A stretch of DNA of 64,000 nt, taken from an uncultured Lachnospiraceae bacterium. GTDB taxonomy: Bacteria; Bacillota; Clostridia; Lachnospirales; Lachnospiraceae. Positions within the stretch are counted from its first letter, which is position 1. Each line of letters opens with the position of its first letter. The position numbers were made by a program, and so were the translations under genes. Location of the stretch: NCBI GenBank assembly GCA_910579735.1, contig CAJTUZ010000003.1:134082-198081 (forward strand), written 5' to 3'. The notes below the pieces were generated by a model. The model had not been told where the DNA came from, ran no database searches, and was given only the letters and a program-made list of their open reading frames with translations. Of the stretch, positions 42,533 through 51,072 are shown piece after piece.

Positions 42533-43354
42533 CTATAATTCCAGTCTGTTTATTTTTTTACGTTTTTCATCGGCTGTAGTCGCCGTATATATTCTCGTCG
42601 TCTCCAGGCTGGAATGTCCGAGCAGATCCGCCAGCTCGAACAGGTTTGCATATTGCTGCATATACGTGATGGCAAATAAATGCCGAAAACTGTGAGGATG
42701 CGCTTTTTTCTTCGGTATCCCCACATATTCCGCCATTTGCGTCAACATCTTATATACGGCAGCCCTGCTGATTGCCTTTCCCATATTCCCCAGAAAAATA
42801 ACTCCTTCCTTTATATTCTCCTGTCGGCAATATTCCCAAAGCTCCGTTATTAATTTCTCCGGAAGATAAACCTCCCGGCTTTTTCCTTTATTACTGACAA
42901 GAAACTGCCCCTGTCTTAATGCCTCCACGGTGCAGCCGGAAAGCTCGCTGACACGGATTCCCGTAAGCGCCAGCGTCCGCATGATGCAGTAATATTTCTG
43001 TCTTCCACTCTCCTTAGCCCAAATAAGCAGTTTCCGGTACTCCGCATGCGTCAGGATATCGTCCGGGCACTGTCTTCTTTGTCTTTTCATTGTTTTTACG
43101 GTACAATCACCGTAACCCGCATATCGCAAATAACTGTTTAGCGCCACAAGATAAAGATTCACGGTGGATAATTTCTGTCCCCGCTTCAATAACATCTGCT
43201 TATAAGCAATGCTTTCTTTTTTGGTCATTTCCCTGTTTTCAAGAAAATCCAGAAAAGCCGCGGCCTGTTTTACATAAATTGCTCTCGTCTGTTCCGCCAG
43301 CTCCCGCTGCAACAGATAATCTGCATAATGCTCTAATTCATTTGTCCTTTTCAT
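42533..43354 (-). CDS. Tyrosine recombinase, putative inversion enzyme
   Basis: 273 residues, XerC/D-like. The N-terminal SAM-like domain (1-95) includes HYADYLLQRELAEQTRAIYV. The catalytic residues are in place: Arg134 in TGIRVSEL, Lys158 in NKGKSREVY, His221 and Arg224 in HPHSFRH, His247 in LLGHSS and Tyr256 in TRIYTAT. It is small, as are enzymes that act on nearby sites without excision functions. No phage or element genes surround it. The neighbouring inverted repeats make it the likely catalyst of the promoter switch. TTAGGAGGT precedes the ATG. Confidence 0.9.
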   Translation of the reverse strand: MKRTNELEHYADYLLQRELAEQTRAIYVKQAAAFLDFLENREMTKKESIAYKQMLLKRGQKLSTVNLYLVALNSYLRYAGYGDCTVKTMKRQRRQCPDDILTHAEYRKLLIWAKESGRQKYYCIMRTLALTGIRVSELSGCTVEALRQGQFLVSNKGKSREVYLPEKLITELWEYCRQENIKEGVIFLGNMGKAISRAAVYKMLTQMAEYVGIPKKKAHPHSFRHLFAITYMQQYANLFELADLLGHSSLETTRIYTATTADEKRKKINRLEL

Positions 43355-43416
43355 TCTTTTTACCTCCTAACCGCGGTAAAAAGAATCGCTTATCTTTTGT
43401 CTGTGTACGCATGTTA

Positions 43417-43454
43417 ATGCAAATATATTTTTACGATATAAAATATTTTTGCAT
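43417..43454. repeat. Imperfect 38-bp palindrome upstream of recombinase gene
   Basis: ATGCAAATATATTTTTA on the left and its near complement ending in TTTTTGCAT on the right, 63 bases before the recombinase ATG. It lies where a promoter or regulator site would be. The gap 43355-43581 has no gene. Confidence 0.45.
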
Positions 43455-43581
43455 TATGGTTTCATTATAATGGGTACACTGTTTTCATGATTTGTTATTT
43501 TGGCCTGATACCATGCTATTTTTGCCAATTTGAGGGTTTGTGAGCATTCCTTGGACCTGCTTGAAGAGAAAAAGAAATCAT

Positions 43582-43610
43582 TTGACTTTTTTACGTGAAA
43601 ACGGTATGAT
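43582..43610 (+). promoter_or_regulatory. Sigma-A promoter of blaI-blaR1
   Basis: TTGACT (43582-43587), 17 bases, TATGAT (43605-43610). The BlaI-type box lies 13 bases further downstream, over the start of transcription. Confidence 0.8.
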
Positions 43611-43623
43611 CATATAGTAATTA

Positions 43624-43635
43624 TTACATTTGTAA
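43624..43635. promoter_or_regulatory. BlaI/MecI-type operator at blaI
   Basis: TTACATTTGTAA: perfect 5-base arms around two bases, containing TACAnnTGTA, the known core of BlaI/MecI/CopY-family operators. It sits just after the -10, so binding would block transcription (autoregulation). Confidence 0.75.
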
Positions 43636-43661
43636 GATAATATAGAAGGACATGGCACAAT

Positions 43662-44048
43662 ATGAAAAAACTGCCTCAGATTTCCGAAGCCGAACTTGAA
43701 GTGATGAAGATCGTATGGGCACAGGCTCCGGTCAGTACGAACGAAATAACCGACCGTCTGACACAGACTACAGACTGGAGTCCCAAAACGGTACAGACAT
43801 TGATCAAACGTCTTGTAACCAAAGGCGCCCTCACATATGAAAAACAGAGCCGGATGTTTGTCTACACACCGCTTGTAAGCGAAGAAGAATATATCGACCG
43901 GGAAAGCAGTTCGTTCTTAAATCGTTTTTACAACGGAAATATTACAGCCATGCTGTCTTCCTATATCGAAAACGACAGACTGTCCGCGGAAGAGATCGGA
44001 GAACTTCGTGCACTTTTATCACAGAGCACGCGAAAGGATAAGTCCTGA
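43662..44048 (+). CDS. blaI: BlaI/MecI/CopY family transcriptional repressor
   Basis: 128 residues. A winged helix at the N-terminus (ISEAELEVMKIVWAQAPVST and WSPKTVQTLIKRLVTKGALTY) is followed by a dimerisation part. The family represses beta-lactamase or related genes until it is cut or displaced after BlaR1 senses antibiotic. AGAAGGACATGGC is the ribosome site region. Its stop is 1 base before the blaR1 start. Its likely sites are the two TTACAnnTGTAA boxes in this window, at its own promoter and at the lipoprotein promoter 4.6 kb away. Confidence 0.92.
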   Translation: MKKLPQISEAELEVMKIVWAQAPVSTNEITDRLTQTTDWSPKTVQTLIKRLVTKGALTYEKQSRMFVYTPLVSEEEYIDRESSSFLNRFYNGNITAMLSSYIENDRLSAEEIGELRALLSQSTRKDKS

Positions 44049-44049
44049 T

Positions 44050-45861
44050 ATGACTGAATTTATGATACGCTTTCTTGTATCTAATCTTTATATTTCCATC
44101 GTGATCCTGCTTCTTCTTTTTATCAAAAAAATGCTGAAGAATACTTTATCGGCACGGTCGCAGTATCATGTATGGTTTCTTGTTCTTGCCCTGCTTTCGT
44201 TTCCTGTTGCGCCCCTTGACCTGACGGGTTTAGGGCAGCTCCTGCCGCTGTTTTTTCGTCTGCATAACGATTCTTTGCCCGGCCCTGAAAATCTTACGGC
44301 AAAAGACGGCCTGTTTTCTGCGCAGAATACACAGTCGCCCCTATATGATCTTACTCTTTCCGTCAGCCAGGCTACGCCTTCCCGTGTCGGGCTGATACTG
44401 TGCGTCATCTGGATCATAGGCATTTTTTTCATGATATGCCTGTTCATAAGATCCCTTTTTCATCTGTATATTTTAAAAAACGCTTCTCTTCCTATACAAA
44501 ATAAAGAATTTGACATGTTATACCAAAACTGTCTGCATGAACTGAGAATACCTGCCGGCCCTTCTGTTTACGGCACGGCCATCTTAAGATCACCTGTGAT
44601 AACCGGACTATTGAGACCATGCATTTATCTGCCGCAGCCGTTGCTCTCAGACTTCCGGGACATCGATATGCGGTATATTCTGCTGCACGAATTACAACAT
44701 TTTAAACATAAGGATTCCCTGATCAATTATTGGATGAATATTATTTCTATCATCTACTGGTTCAATCCCATTGTCCGTTACGGACTGAAAATAATGCGAA
44801 TCGACAGGGAAGTGGCATGCGATGCTTTCGTTTTATCACAATTAGAGGAAACGGAATACGAATCATACGGCAATACGCTGATTAATTATGCGGAAAAAGT
44901 TTCGTTCGACTCGTTCTTCTTTCGCACCGGAATCAGCGGAAGCATGAAACAAATGAGAAAACGGGTCTTGCATATTGCCGCCTATCAAAAACCGGATCTT
45001 ATGAAAAAGGTCAAAAGCACGGTCGTATTTCTTATGATCTTTGCCGTTCTTTTGCGCATTTGTCCAATATTATCCACTTATGCGGCTGACGACGGCCGCT
45101 ACCGCTGGAACCCTTCATGCGAAAACATTTCCGTTATTGATCTGTCGGCATATTTTAACGGCTATGAAGGAAGTTTTGTTCTCTACGATCCGGCAAATGC
45201 ACAGTGGCATATATATAATATGGACGCTGCCCTTGCACGGACAGCTCCCGATTCCACTTATAAAATATATGACGCTTTGTTTGCTCTGGAAGCGGGCATT
45301 ATTACGCCGGAACATTCCTACATTGCCTGGAATAACGAAGTATATCCGTTTAGCGCATGGAATGCCGGACAGACTCTGCGCTCCGCAATGTCGTCCTCTG
45401 TCAACTGGTATTTTCAAGCGCTTGATCAGCAGCTTGGCAGGCCGCGTCTGTATGCCTGTTTACAGGAAATTTCCTATGGAAATGAAAGGCTCACCGGCGG
45501 ACTGTCCTCCTATTGGCTGGAATCCACATTGAAAATCTCTCCGATAGAGCAGGTAGAGCTCCTGAAAAAACTGTACGATAACCGTTTTCCCTTCGCACCG
45601 GAAAATATACAGGCAGTAAAAGACTCCATTTTTCTTACCGCATCCGAAAACGGCCAAATTTACGGCAAAACCGGAACCGGCCGGGTAAACGGGCACAACA
45701 TCAACGGTTGGTTTATCGGATGGATAGAAACGGCCGGCCAGACGTACTTTTTTGTCGCTAATATTAAGGCAGACAATAAAGCCGACGGAAGCACAGCAGC
45801 CCAAATAACATTTTCCATATTATCCGATATGGGCGTTTATCCATCGACGATCCGGTACTGA
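44050..45861 (+). CDS. blaR1: BlaR1-type sensor: M56 metallopeptidase with penicillin-binding domain
   Basis: 603 residues. Four membrane segments and a cytoplasmic zinc peptidase with HELQHFKHKD (HExxH at residues 213-217) make the M56 part. After a final membrane segment near residue 330 comes an extracellular domain related to class D beta-lactamases: the active serine motif STYK in DSTYKIYDALFALE and the KTG motif in YGKTGTGRVNG. The antibiotic acylates this Ser, and the peptidase then inactivates BlaI. The frame is open to a GTG at 44008; ATG 44050 follows AAAGGATAAG. The C-terminus overlaps the convergent lipoprotein gene by 25 bases. No beta-lactamase gene is in the window. Confidence 0.9.
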   Translation: MTEFMIRFLVSNLYISIVILLLLFIKKMLKNTLSARSQYHVWFLVLALLSFPVAPLDLTGLGQLLPLFFRLHNDSLPGPENLTAKDGLFSAQNTQSPLYDLTLSVSQATPSRVGLILCVIWIIGIFFMICLFIRSLFHLYILKNASLPIQNKEFDMLYQNCLHELRIPAGPSVYGTAILRSPVITGLLRPCIYLPQPLLSDFRDIDMRYILLHELQHFKHKDSLINYWMNIISIIYWFNPIVRYGLKIMRIDREVACDAFVLSQLEETEYESYGNTLINYAEKVSFDSFFFRTGISGSMKQMRKRVLHIAAYQKPDLMKKVKSTVVFLMIFAVLLRICPILSTYAADDGRYRWNPSCENISVIDLSAYFNGYEGSFVLYDPANAQWHIYNMDAALARTAPDSTYKIYDALFALEAGIITPEHSYIAWNNEVYPFSAWNAGQTLRSAMSSSVNWYFQALDQQLGRPRLYACLQEISYGNERLTGGLSSYWLESTLKISPIEQVELLKKLYDNRFPFAPENIQAVKDSIFLTASENGQIYGKTGTGRVNGHNINGWFIGWIETAGQTYFFVANIKADNKADGSTAAQITFSILSDMGVYPSTIRY

Positions 45862-46799
45862 TACGCCGGTATAGTTTCTCCGCCTTCATAAAGAATGCTA
45901 TTCCCCAGATATTGAAAACTGCCATCCTCCTTAATTCTGACTGTCAGTTCATGTGTAATGAGCGCGTCATCGCCCGTCATCATTTCACATACGGCATTGA
46001 CTGTCATCGTAAGCGTCCCATCTCCGTTTTGCCTGCTGCCCGTTACTTCCGGATATGAAGTGTCAAAAAAAGCAGGGGTATAGTTAAAGCAGCCAAGTTT
46101 TGCCCACCCATAAGTCTGAAGCTTATCGTTAAATACACTGTATTCCTGCAATTTCTCCGACGTTACCGGCAGATATTCCATAATCAGCCTTTCAAATTCC
46201 TCTTTCGGTATACCGGCCGGATCATTCTCTGCCTGAAATGATTCATGATATTTCATGGCATACAAATACTCGTATATCCCGTTATAATCCAGTTCTTCCA
46301 TATGCGCTGCATCCCAATCGCAGCGCAGGAGGTTATGCCCCTGATAGCCGAGTCTTGCCACATATTTTAGTGACAGTTCTTTGTTTACTTCCGTCATCGG
46401 TCTCACCCTGATCAGTCTGCTCCCATCCACGACTTCCGTTACTTCCGGATATTCCCGCACACATAATTTGTAAGCGAAATATCCGTTCTCAGTATATTCC
46501 CATTCCGCAAGCTTCGTACAAAGACCGTAAACAACCGCCGGCCTGTTTTCATTTTCTCCGGCGGTATTTTCTGACAGAACATACATATCCGTTCCATCGA
46601 ACAGATATTGCTGCCTGCGGACATCTCCGGATGACGTCACCGTATAAAGCGTTTCCGTTCCGCTTCGTCCTGCCTCAGACTGCTCCAGAAAAGCTTCGAA
46701 CTTTTGATAATGATTCATATTGTCATATGTACCTGTTCCGATCACACATTTTCCTTTGTCCGCCAATGCTTTTACTTTTAATTCCGCGCCGTTTTCCAT
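45837..46799 (-). CDS. Second module of frameshifted DUF6070-like lipoprotein
   Basis: 320 residues beginning at MENGAELKVK, but the frame is open further upstream and there is no signal peptide. It is a full repeat of the module in the preceding gene: EEFERLIMEYLPVTSEKLQ, SYPEVTGSRQNGDGTLTMTV and LTVRIKEDGSFQYLGNSI match EEFENVIQSYFPIDCETLR, PYPEVTDYQENTDGTITLNV and the frame-shifted continuation of the first. So it is likely the C-terminal half of one two-module protein. Function unknown. It ends inside blaR1 on the other strand. Confidence 0.65.
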   Translation of the reverse strand: MENGAELKVKALADKGKCVIGTGTYDNMNHYQKFEAFLEQSEAGRSGTETLYTVTSSGDVRRQQYLFDGTDMYVLSENTAGENENRPAVVYGLCTKLAEWEYTENGYFAYKLCVREYPEVTEVVDGSRLIRVRPMTEVNKELSLKYVARLGYQGHNLLRCDWDAAHMEELDYNGIYEYLYAMKYHESFQAENDPAGIPKEEFERLIMEYLPVTSEKLQEYSVFNDKLQTYGWAKLGCFNYTPAFFDTSYPEVTGSRQNGDGTLTMTVNAVCEMMTGDDALITHELTVRIKEDGSFQYLGNSILYEGGETIPAYQYRIVDG

Positions 46800-46807
46800 G
46801 CTGCTTT

Positions 46808-48109
46808 CTATATCATTTCCGAACCTGTCTCCTGCGTTGTCCTCACTGTTTTCGCGCTCGTCTTCCCCATAAACAGCTTCCCACTCCTCTTTTGTAAACC
46901 GCTCTGCATGCCACCAGGCATCACAGCCGTTTTGTGGAAACGTGATTTCATTGGAAAGATATTGAAACCTGCCGTCACAAACAATCTTAATGTAACGCTG
47001 TGCGAAAAAGCTCTGGAACTGCCTTCATACGGATATACTGCATTGACGTTCAATGTGATCGTACCATCTGTGTTTTCCTGATAATCTGTCACCTCCGGGT
47101 AAGGAATCTCCGCATAATCATTCTCATAAAAACCCCTCGGTCTGTATTCATAGATCATTTTTTCAGCATTATAGGCTGCATCTTCACGAAGCGTTTCGCA
47201 GTCAATCGGAAAATACGACTGAATCACATTTTCAAATTCTTCCTGGGGAATATTGTAGACCGCTCCGACCGTCAGGCTATCGTCTGCGGTATAGGCATGC
47301 GGCTCACCGTTTTTTAACCGGTAACAAATATCATAAACATCATATAAGTCCAGTTCCCCGAAATCCTTTTCGTTCCAATCCGTTAAGAAAATATTATTTC
47401 CCCCGTATCCGACCAGCGGAAAAATATATTTTCTGTTCAGCTCCCTGCATGTTTCATCCAAAGGCGCCACCCGAAGCGCCGTACGTTCCGTACCTTCGCT
47501 TAATGTGAGCACATAATTTTCATTGGCAAAATATGTTCCTGAAAATAATAAATACCCTTCTTCCGTATACTGCCATGTATCTGCCGGAAAACTGTCTGTG
47601 CTCTTATTTTGTATATGCCCGGGCGTTCCGCTTTCATAACGGAAGTATCGTCTGACAATATCAACCGCGCCCTTCTGCGTTCTGCAGTCATACTGAGTAA
47701 AACTGCCCTCGTAAGAAACGACGATCATCGTTATCGCGGCTGCTTCCCCCGCCTCTGCCAAACGGCCGAATTCCATCACCTGTTCCGCACCGGACATATC
47801 GATCTGATTCCTGCTGTCAACTGCCGCATAACCGAATCTGCCGAAACGGTCTATGATCGATCGCATGACATCCGGCCCCTCCTCCTGCCGGGAAGCTGCA
47901 GCGGCCATATCCATATAAGAGCGTTCGTACAATATCTCCAATATCGGATTTTTCTCTATCTCCGCAAACAGCGTTCCGATCAGACATGCAGGCGCGCCAT
48001 CATATAAAGACTGCTCTCCGGTATACGATCTTTGGCTGCTGCAGGCCGATATTCCTAAAATACAAATGATCCAAATGGAACCCAGCAGGGTTATCATAAT
48101 TTTTTTCAA
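46808..48109 (-). CDS. BlaI-controlled lipoprotein, first module, 3' frameshift
   Basis: 433 residues from TTG 48109, preceded by CAGGTG at 8 bases. The start gives a lipoprotein signal, KKIMITLLGSIWIICILGISAC, with lipobox GISAC. An ATG at 48097 is the alternative; a longer frame to 48217 starts before the predicted transcript. The module resembles DUF6070 proteins of Lachnospiraceae. After HSVTLRL (about 46990) the sequence turns into an unrelated tail. The next frame reads IVCDGRFQYLSNEITF and onward, which matches the end of the second module. One missing base would explain this. Promoter and operator at 48189-48217. Confidence 0.7.
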   Translation of the reverse strand: MKKIMITLLGSIWIICILGISACSSQRSYTGEQSLYDGAPACLIGTLFAEIEKNPILEILYERSYMDMAAAASRQEEGPDVMRSIIDRFGRFGYAAVDSRNQIDMSGAEQVMEFGRLAEAGEAAAITMIVVSYEGSFTQYDCRTQKGAVDIVRRYFRYESGTPGHIQNKSTDSFPADTWQYTEEGYLLFSGTYFANENYVLTLSEGTERTALRVAPLDETCRELNRKYIFPLVGYGGNNIFLTDWNEKDFGELDLYDVYDICYRLKNGEPHAYTADDSLTVGAVYNIPQEEFENVIQSYFPIDCETLREDAAYNAEKMIYEYRPRGFYENDYAEIPYPEVTDYQENTDGTITLNVNAVYPYEGSSRAFSHSVTLRLFVTAGFNIFPMKSRFHKTAVMPGGMQSGLQKRSGKLFMGKTSAKTVRTTQETGSEMI

Positions 48110-48188
48110 AATAACTGCACCTGTCTCTTTCTTATTAGAATCCTTATTATTTGACACTTTGACATTGTAAGTGTCTTTGAATGCTTTA

Positions 48189-48217
48189 ATCTTACATCTG
48201 TAATATTTCAAAGTCAA
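48189..48217 (-). promoter_or_regulatory. Promoter of the lipoprotein gene
   Basis: On the minus strand TTGACT (48217-48212), 17 bases, TAAGAT (48194-48189). It is built like the blaI promoter. The BlaI-type box lies in the spacer and touches the -10. Confidence 0.75.
48192..48203. promoter_or_regulatory. Second BlaI/MecI-type operator
   Basis: TTACATCTGTAA, the same arms as the box at 43624-43635 with a different centre. It overlaps the promoter of the lipoprotein gene, so BlaI should repress it too. Confidence 0.7.
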
Positions 48218-48232
48218 GTAATTTTCTTGAAA

Positions 48233-48261
48233 TAAAAAAGGAGACTCTCTCAGAAGTCTCC
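48233..48261 (-). terminator. Terminator of the GNAT gene
   Basis: On the minus strand GGAGACT and AGTCTCC close an 8-base loop and are followed by TTTTTTAT. It lies 10 bases after the GNAT stop codon. Confidence 0.88.
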
Positions 48262-48271
48262 GTCCCCCTGC

Positions 48272-48712
48272 CTACTCTTTCAGCCACTGAATAAACGCTG
48301 TTTTATCCGTACTGTTATATCCGGCATGTTTATAAAAATCAAGCGTCTTTTTTTCTTTGCTTCCCGTAAGCAGCATCATTTTATAGCAATTGTTCTCCCG
48401 CGCAATCTGACCAGCATATTGAAGACATTCCGATGCGTAACCATGTCCCCTGAAAGCCGAATGAGTCACCACATTCTCAATGAACGCGTACGGACGCACA
48501 TTCCTCGTCAGATTTGGAATGATTACGCAGACACAGGAGGATACAATCTGACCGGACACCTCATTTACGAGCAAATGATGGTTTTTGTCCTCTATGATCT
48601 GCTCCCATGTCTGCGCCAAGTGCTCTGACGGTTCCGGTACGGACTGTTCATGCAGGCACAGATATAGTTCCAGTATTTCCTGTAGATCTTCTTTTCCGGC
48701 TTCTCGCACCAT
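48272..48712 (-). CDS. GNAT family N-acetyltransferase
   Basis: 146 residues, a single GNAT domain. VREAGKEDLQEILELYLCLH starts the fold, IENVVTHSAFRGHGYASECL has the acetyl-CoA loop R-G-x-G-Y/A, and EKKTLDFYKHAGYNSTDKTAF ends it. Substrate unknown. GAGAGGGAAAA precedes the ATG. It stands alone with its own terminator. The stretch 48713-48898 has no convincing gene. Confidence 0.88.
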   Translation of the reverse strand: MVREAGKEDLQEILELYLCLHEQSVPEPSEHLAQTWEQIIEDKNHHLLVNEVSGQIVSSCVCVIIPNLTRNVRPYAFIENVVTHSAFRGHGYASECLQYAGQIARENNCYKMMLLTGSKEKKTLDFYKHAGYNSTDKTAFIQWLKE

Positions 48713-48898
48713 TTTTCCCTCTCCTTTCCGGCTTCTTCTCCTGCTTCCATTGTATCCTGTTTTCCTGCATGGAGATTACACAAGTTCCCCACATGCTCTA
48801 TTTTCCCGCGTCACTGTCCCGTTCCAGTTCTCTCAGCCTGCCGTTGATCGTATTTGCTTCACAATGATTATAGAAGTAGAAACATAGCCGGCTGATCA

Positions 48899-49810
48899 TC
48901 ACTCTCCGCTAAAAAAATCATAATCAATCCGTTTAATCTCATACACACTTTCTACAGAAACACCGACGTTATGTTTTATCATATATTGCATCAGTTTTGA
49001 ACCGTTGATCAATATGATCTTTTGGTTCAGCTGCTTCTTTACGAAATCTTTTGCCCCGGAAGTAAAATCAGATGTTGTAATAAACAGCCCTTTTAATCCG
49101 CCCTGTCCCGCAATCGCACCTAAAAACTTCTGTACCTCCGGTCTCCCTACCGGATGATCCGCGCTCCATTGTTTCGCCTGAATGTATATCTTATCGAATC
49201 CAAACTGATCCTCGGTCACAATGCCATCGATCCCTTCATCATTAGACCTGCTCGTTACGATATTTTCATTCTCTGTTCCGTAACCCATTTTCTCAAGAAC
49301 CCGCATAACCAATCCTTCAAATTCATAGGGATCCATTTTCATTACCTGCTGCATTAAGTCTTCCATCAACGCTTTGTTGATTTCATTGAAAGACGAATTT
49401 ATAACTTCCAATGGACTTTCCGCATTTTCCATCCGATCAAGCCGTTCCTCTTCCCTGATTTCATTTCTGCTTTTTTCCACAAATGACAGAAAAGAATCAT
49501 ATCTTCCCAGATAATTCGTGTCCAGCTGCGCCAAATCCTCTTTCGCTACCCGTATCCCTTCTTCCGTCAACTGATACTGCGAACGTCCCGGCTGCGCTAT
49601 CAACGCCGCCTTTTTCAAATACGTCAATGCCCATCCTATCCTGTTAGGCAAAATAAAATTCCCGTTGGCAAAGGTCTCTTTTACGTCTTCCTGCGAAAGC
49701 TGCATTTCCTTAATACAAAATGAACGGATCTCTTTTGTGGAATATATGTTTCCATCGGCAAGCAGCTTCACAACAGGCTTATAAAAATCACTGTATTTGG
49801 GTATAGCCAT
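48899..49810 (-). CDS. mrr: Mrr-type restriction endonuclease
   Basis: 303 residues. The N-terminal winged-helix part (YSDFYKPVVKLLADGNIYS, RIGWALTYLKKAALI) is the Mrr_N domain. The C-terminal PD-(D/E)xK nuclease has MDPYEFEGLVMRVLEKMGYG, the catalytic Asp in DEGIDGIV and QAKQW. Mrr enzymes cut modified or foreign DNA and need no methylase partner. ATG 49810 has GGGGGAAAAC upstream; the open frame to 49942 has no such site. A stand-alone defence gene. Confidence 0.9.
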   Translation of the reverse strand: MAIPKYSDFYKPVVKLLADGNIYSTKEIRSFCIKEMQLSQEDVKETFANGNFILPNRIGWALTYLKKAALIAQPGRSQYQLTEEGIRVAKEDLAQLDTNYLGRYDSFLSFVEKSRNEIREEERLDRMENAESPLEVINSSFNEINKALMEDLMQQVMKMDPYEFEGLVMRVLEKMGYGTENENIVTSRSNDEGIDGIVTEDQFGFDKIYIQAKQWSADHPVGRPEVQKFLGAIAGQGGLKGLFITTSDFTSGAKDFVKKQLNQKIILINGSKLMQYMIKHNVGVSVESVYEIKRIDYDFFSGE

Positions 49811-50083
49811 ACATGTTTTCCCCCTTTTATCCATACTGTACTTAAAGACAATGCGCATATTCAACACACTAAATTTATTATATGAGGTGTAAATTTCCGT
49901 GTCAACTGACAGGGTACACAAAAACTCCCTCCGATGATCCATCGATCCGCTTAGCCGCGTACCGATACCCGCCTGTTAAAAAAACGTGCAAAACTGCATT
50001 TTATCATTGCTGGATTTTATAGAAAGACAAGACTATACTTATCTTATCAAAGCGCGCGCAAAAAATAAGAATGGAGGATCATC

Positions 50084-50536
50084 ATGCAATTAGGAAACAG
50101 TTTATTTCATGCACGAAAAAAATGTGGATTTTCTCAGGAAGAGGTTGCGGAAAAACTCGGTGTGAGCAGACAAACGATCTCAAAATGGGAAACAGACGAA
50201 ACGCTCCCCGATATCCGCCAGTCCAAAAAGATGGCTGTGCTGTATCACACATCTTTAGATGATCTGATCGATTTCGATATAAACTTAAAAGAAATTGAAG
50301 AGGCAATCGAGAGAACAAGCGAAGAAACGGAAGCCAAAATCGACTGGACCAAAGCCTGGGGCAGGAAATATCCGATCTTATTAAAATATCAAAGTGAGGT
50401 CAATACTGCCAACTATGCTTTAAGATTACAAAACATGATCGATGAGCTGAAAAAAGAATACGGCTATAACGACATGGATGCTTTTCTTGTCCTAAAAGAC
50501 ATCCTGGGAAATGTGTGGCAGAAAAGAAAGAAATAA
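50084..50536 (+). CDS. XRE family transcriptional regulator
   Basis: 150 residues. The helix-turn-helix is LFHARKKCGFSQEEVAEKLG and SRQTISKWETDETLPD (residues ~8-50). The rest is a small helical domain (WTKAWGRKYPILLKYQSEVN), not a peptidase or sugar-binding domain. ATGGAGGATC precedes the ATG. It is divergent from mrr, so it might control that gene; this is only position. A related but decayed XRE fragment lies at 53275-53379. Confidence 0.88.
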   Translation: MQLGNSLFHARKKCGFSQEEVAEKLGVSRQTISKWETDETLPDIRQSKKMAVLYHTSLDDLIDFDINLKEIEEAIERTSEETEAKIDWTKAWGRKYPILLKYQSEVNTANYALRLQNMIDELKKEYGYNDMDAFLVLKDILGNVWQKRKK

Positions 50537-50693
50537 AAGAAGCACAAAGGGATCAGAGCGTTTCAAGGTTTGCATAAACTCAAAAGCGGATATCAGATCT
50601 GTGAACAATTACGAATGGGCAGAACCAGATTTTTCCGGTTTTGCCCATAATATCTCATATCTCCATGGAGCAGTTTCCTATATTATTTCATTC

Positions 50694-51050
50694 TTATGCC
50701 TGCCCGATCTTCTCAGTCCACTCCGCTTCCTTAAAGCCGGTAAGCACCGTCCCGCCTTCCACGATAAGCGGCCGTTTTACGAGCATCCCGTTTGCTGCAA
50801 GCAGTTTCAGCTGCTCTTCTTCACTCATAGAAGGCAGTTTGTCCTTCAGCTGCATCTCTTTGTACAGCATGCCGCTTGTATTAAAAAATCTCTTAAGCGG
50901 CAAACCGCTTTTCTCATACCACTCTTTTAACTCGTCATAGGAAGGATTCTCTTCTACAATATGACGGTCTGTGTAGGCAATACTGTGCGCATCCAGCCAT
51001 TTTTTAGCTTTCTGACAGGTTGAACACTTCGGGTATTCTATAAATAACAT
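50694..51050 (-). CDS. ArsC/Spx family thioredoxin-fold protein
   Basis: 118 residues. MLFIEYPKCSTCQKAKKWLD has a CxxC motif at the N-terminal edge of the fold, and KRPLIVEGGTVLTGFKEAEW is the conserved C-terminal block. This is the YffB/Spx/ArsC-like reductase group, common in Firmicutes. A true arsenate reductase role is not shown: no ars genes are nearby. It lies 22 bases downstream of the acyltransferase, likely cotranscribed. The plus-strand gap 50537-50693 holds no gene. Confidence 0.88.
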   Translation of the reverse strand: MLFIEYPKCSTCQKAKKWLDAHSIAYTDRHIVEENPSYDELKEWYEKSGLPLKRFFNTSGMLYKEMQLKDKLPSMSEEEQLKLLAANGMLVKRPLIVEGGTVLTGFKEAEWTEKIGQA

Positions 51051-51072
51051 ATAAATTCTCCTTTTCTAATTT

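Noticed and set aside
50694..51050. Arsenic resistance operon
   Set aside because: Only an ArsC/Spx-like protein; no ArsR, ArsB or Acr3 gene nearby, and the CxxC pattern fits the general reductase group.
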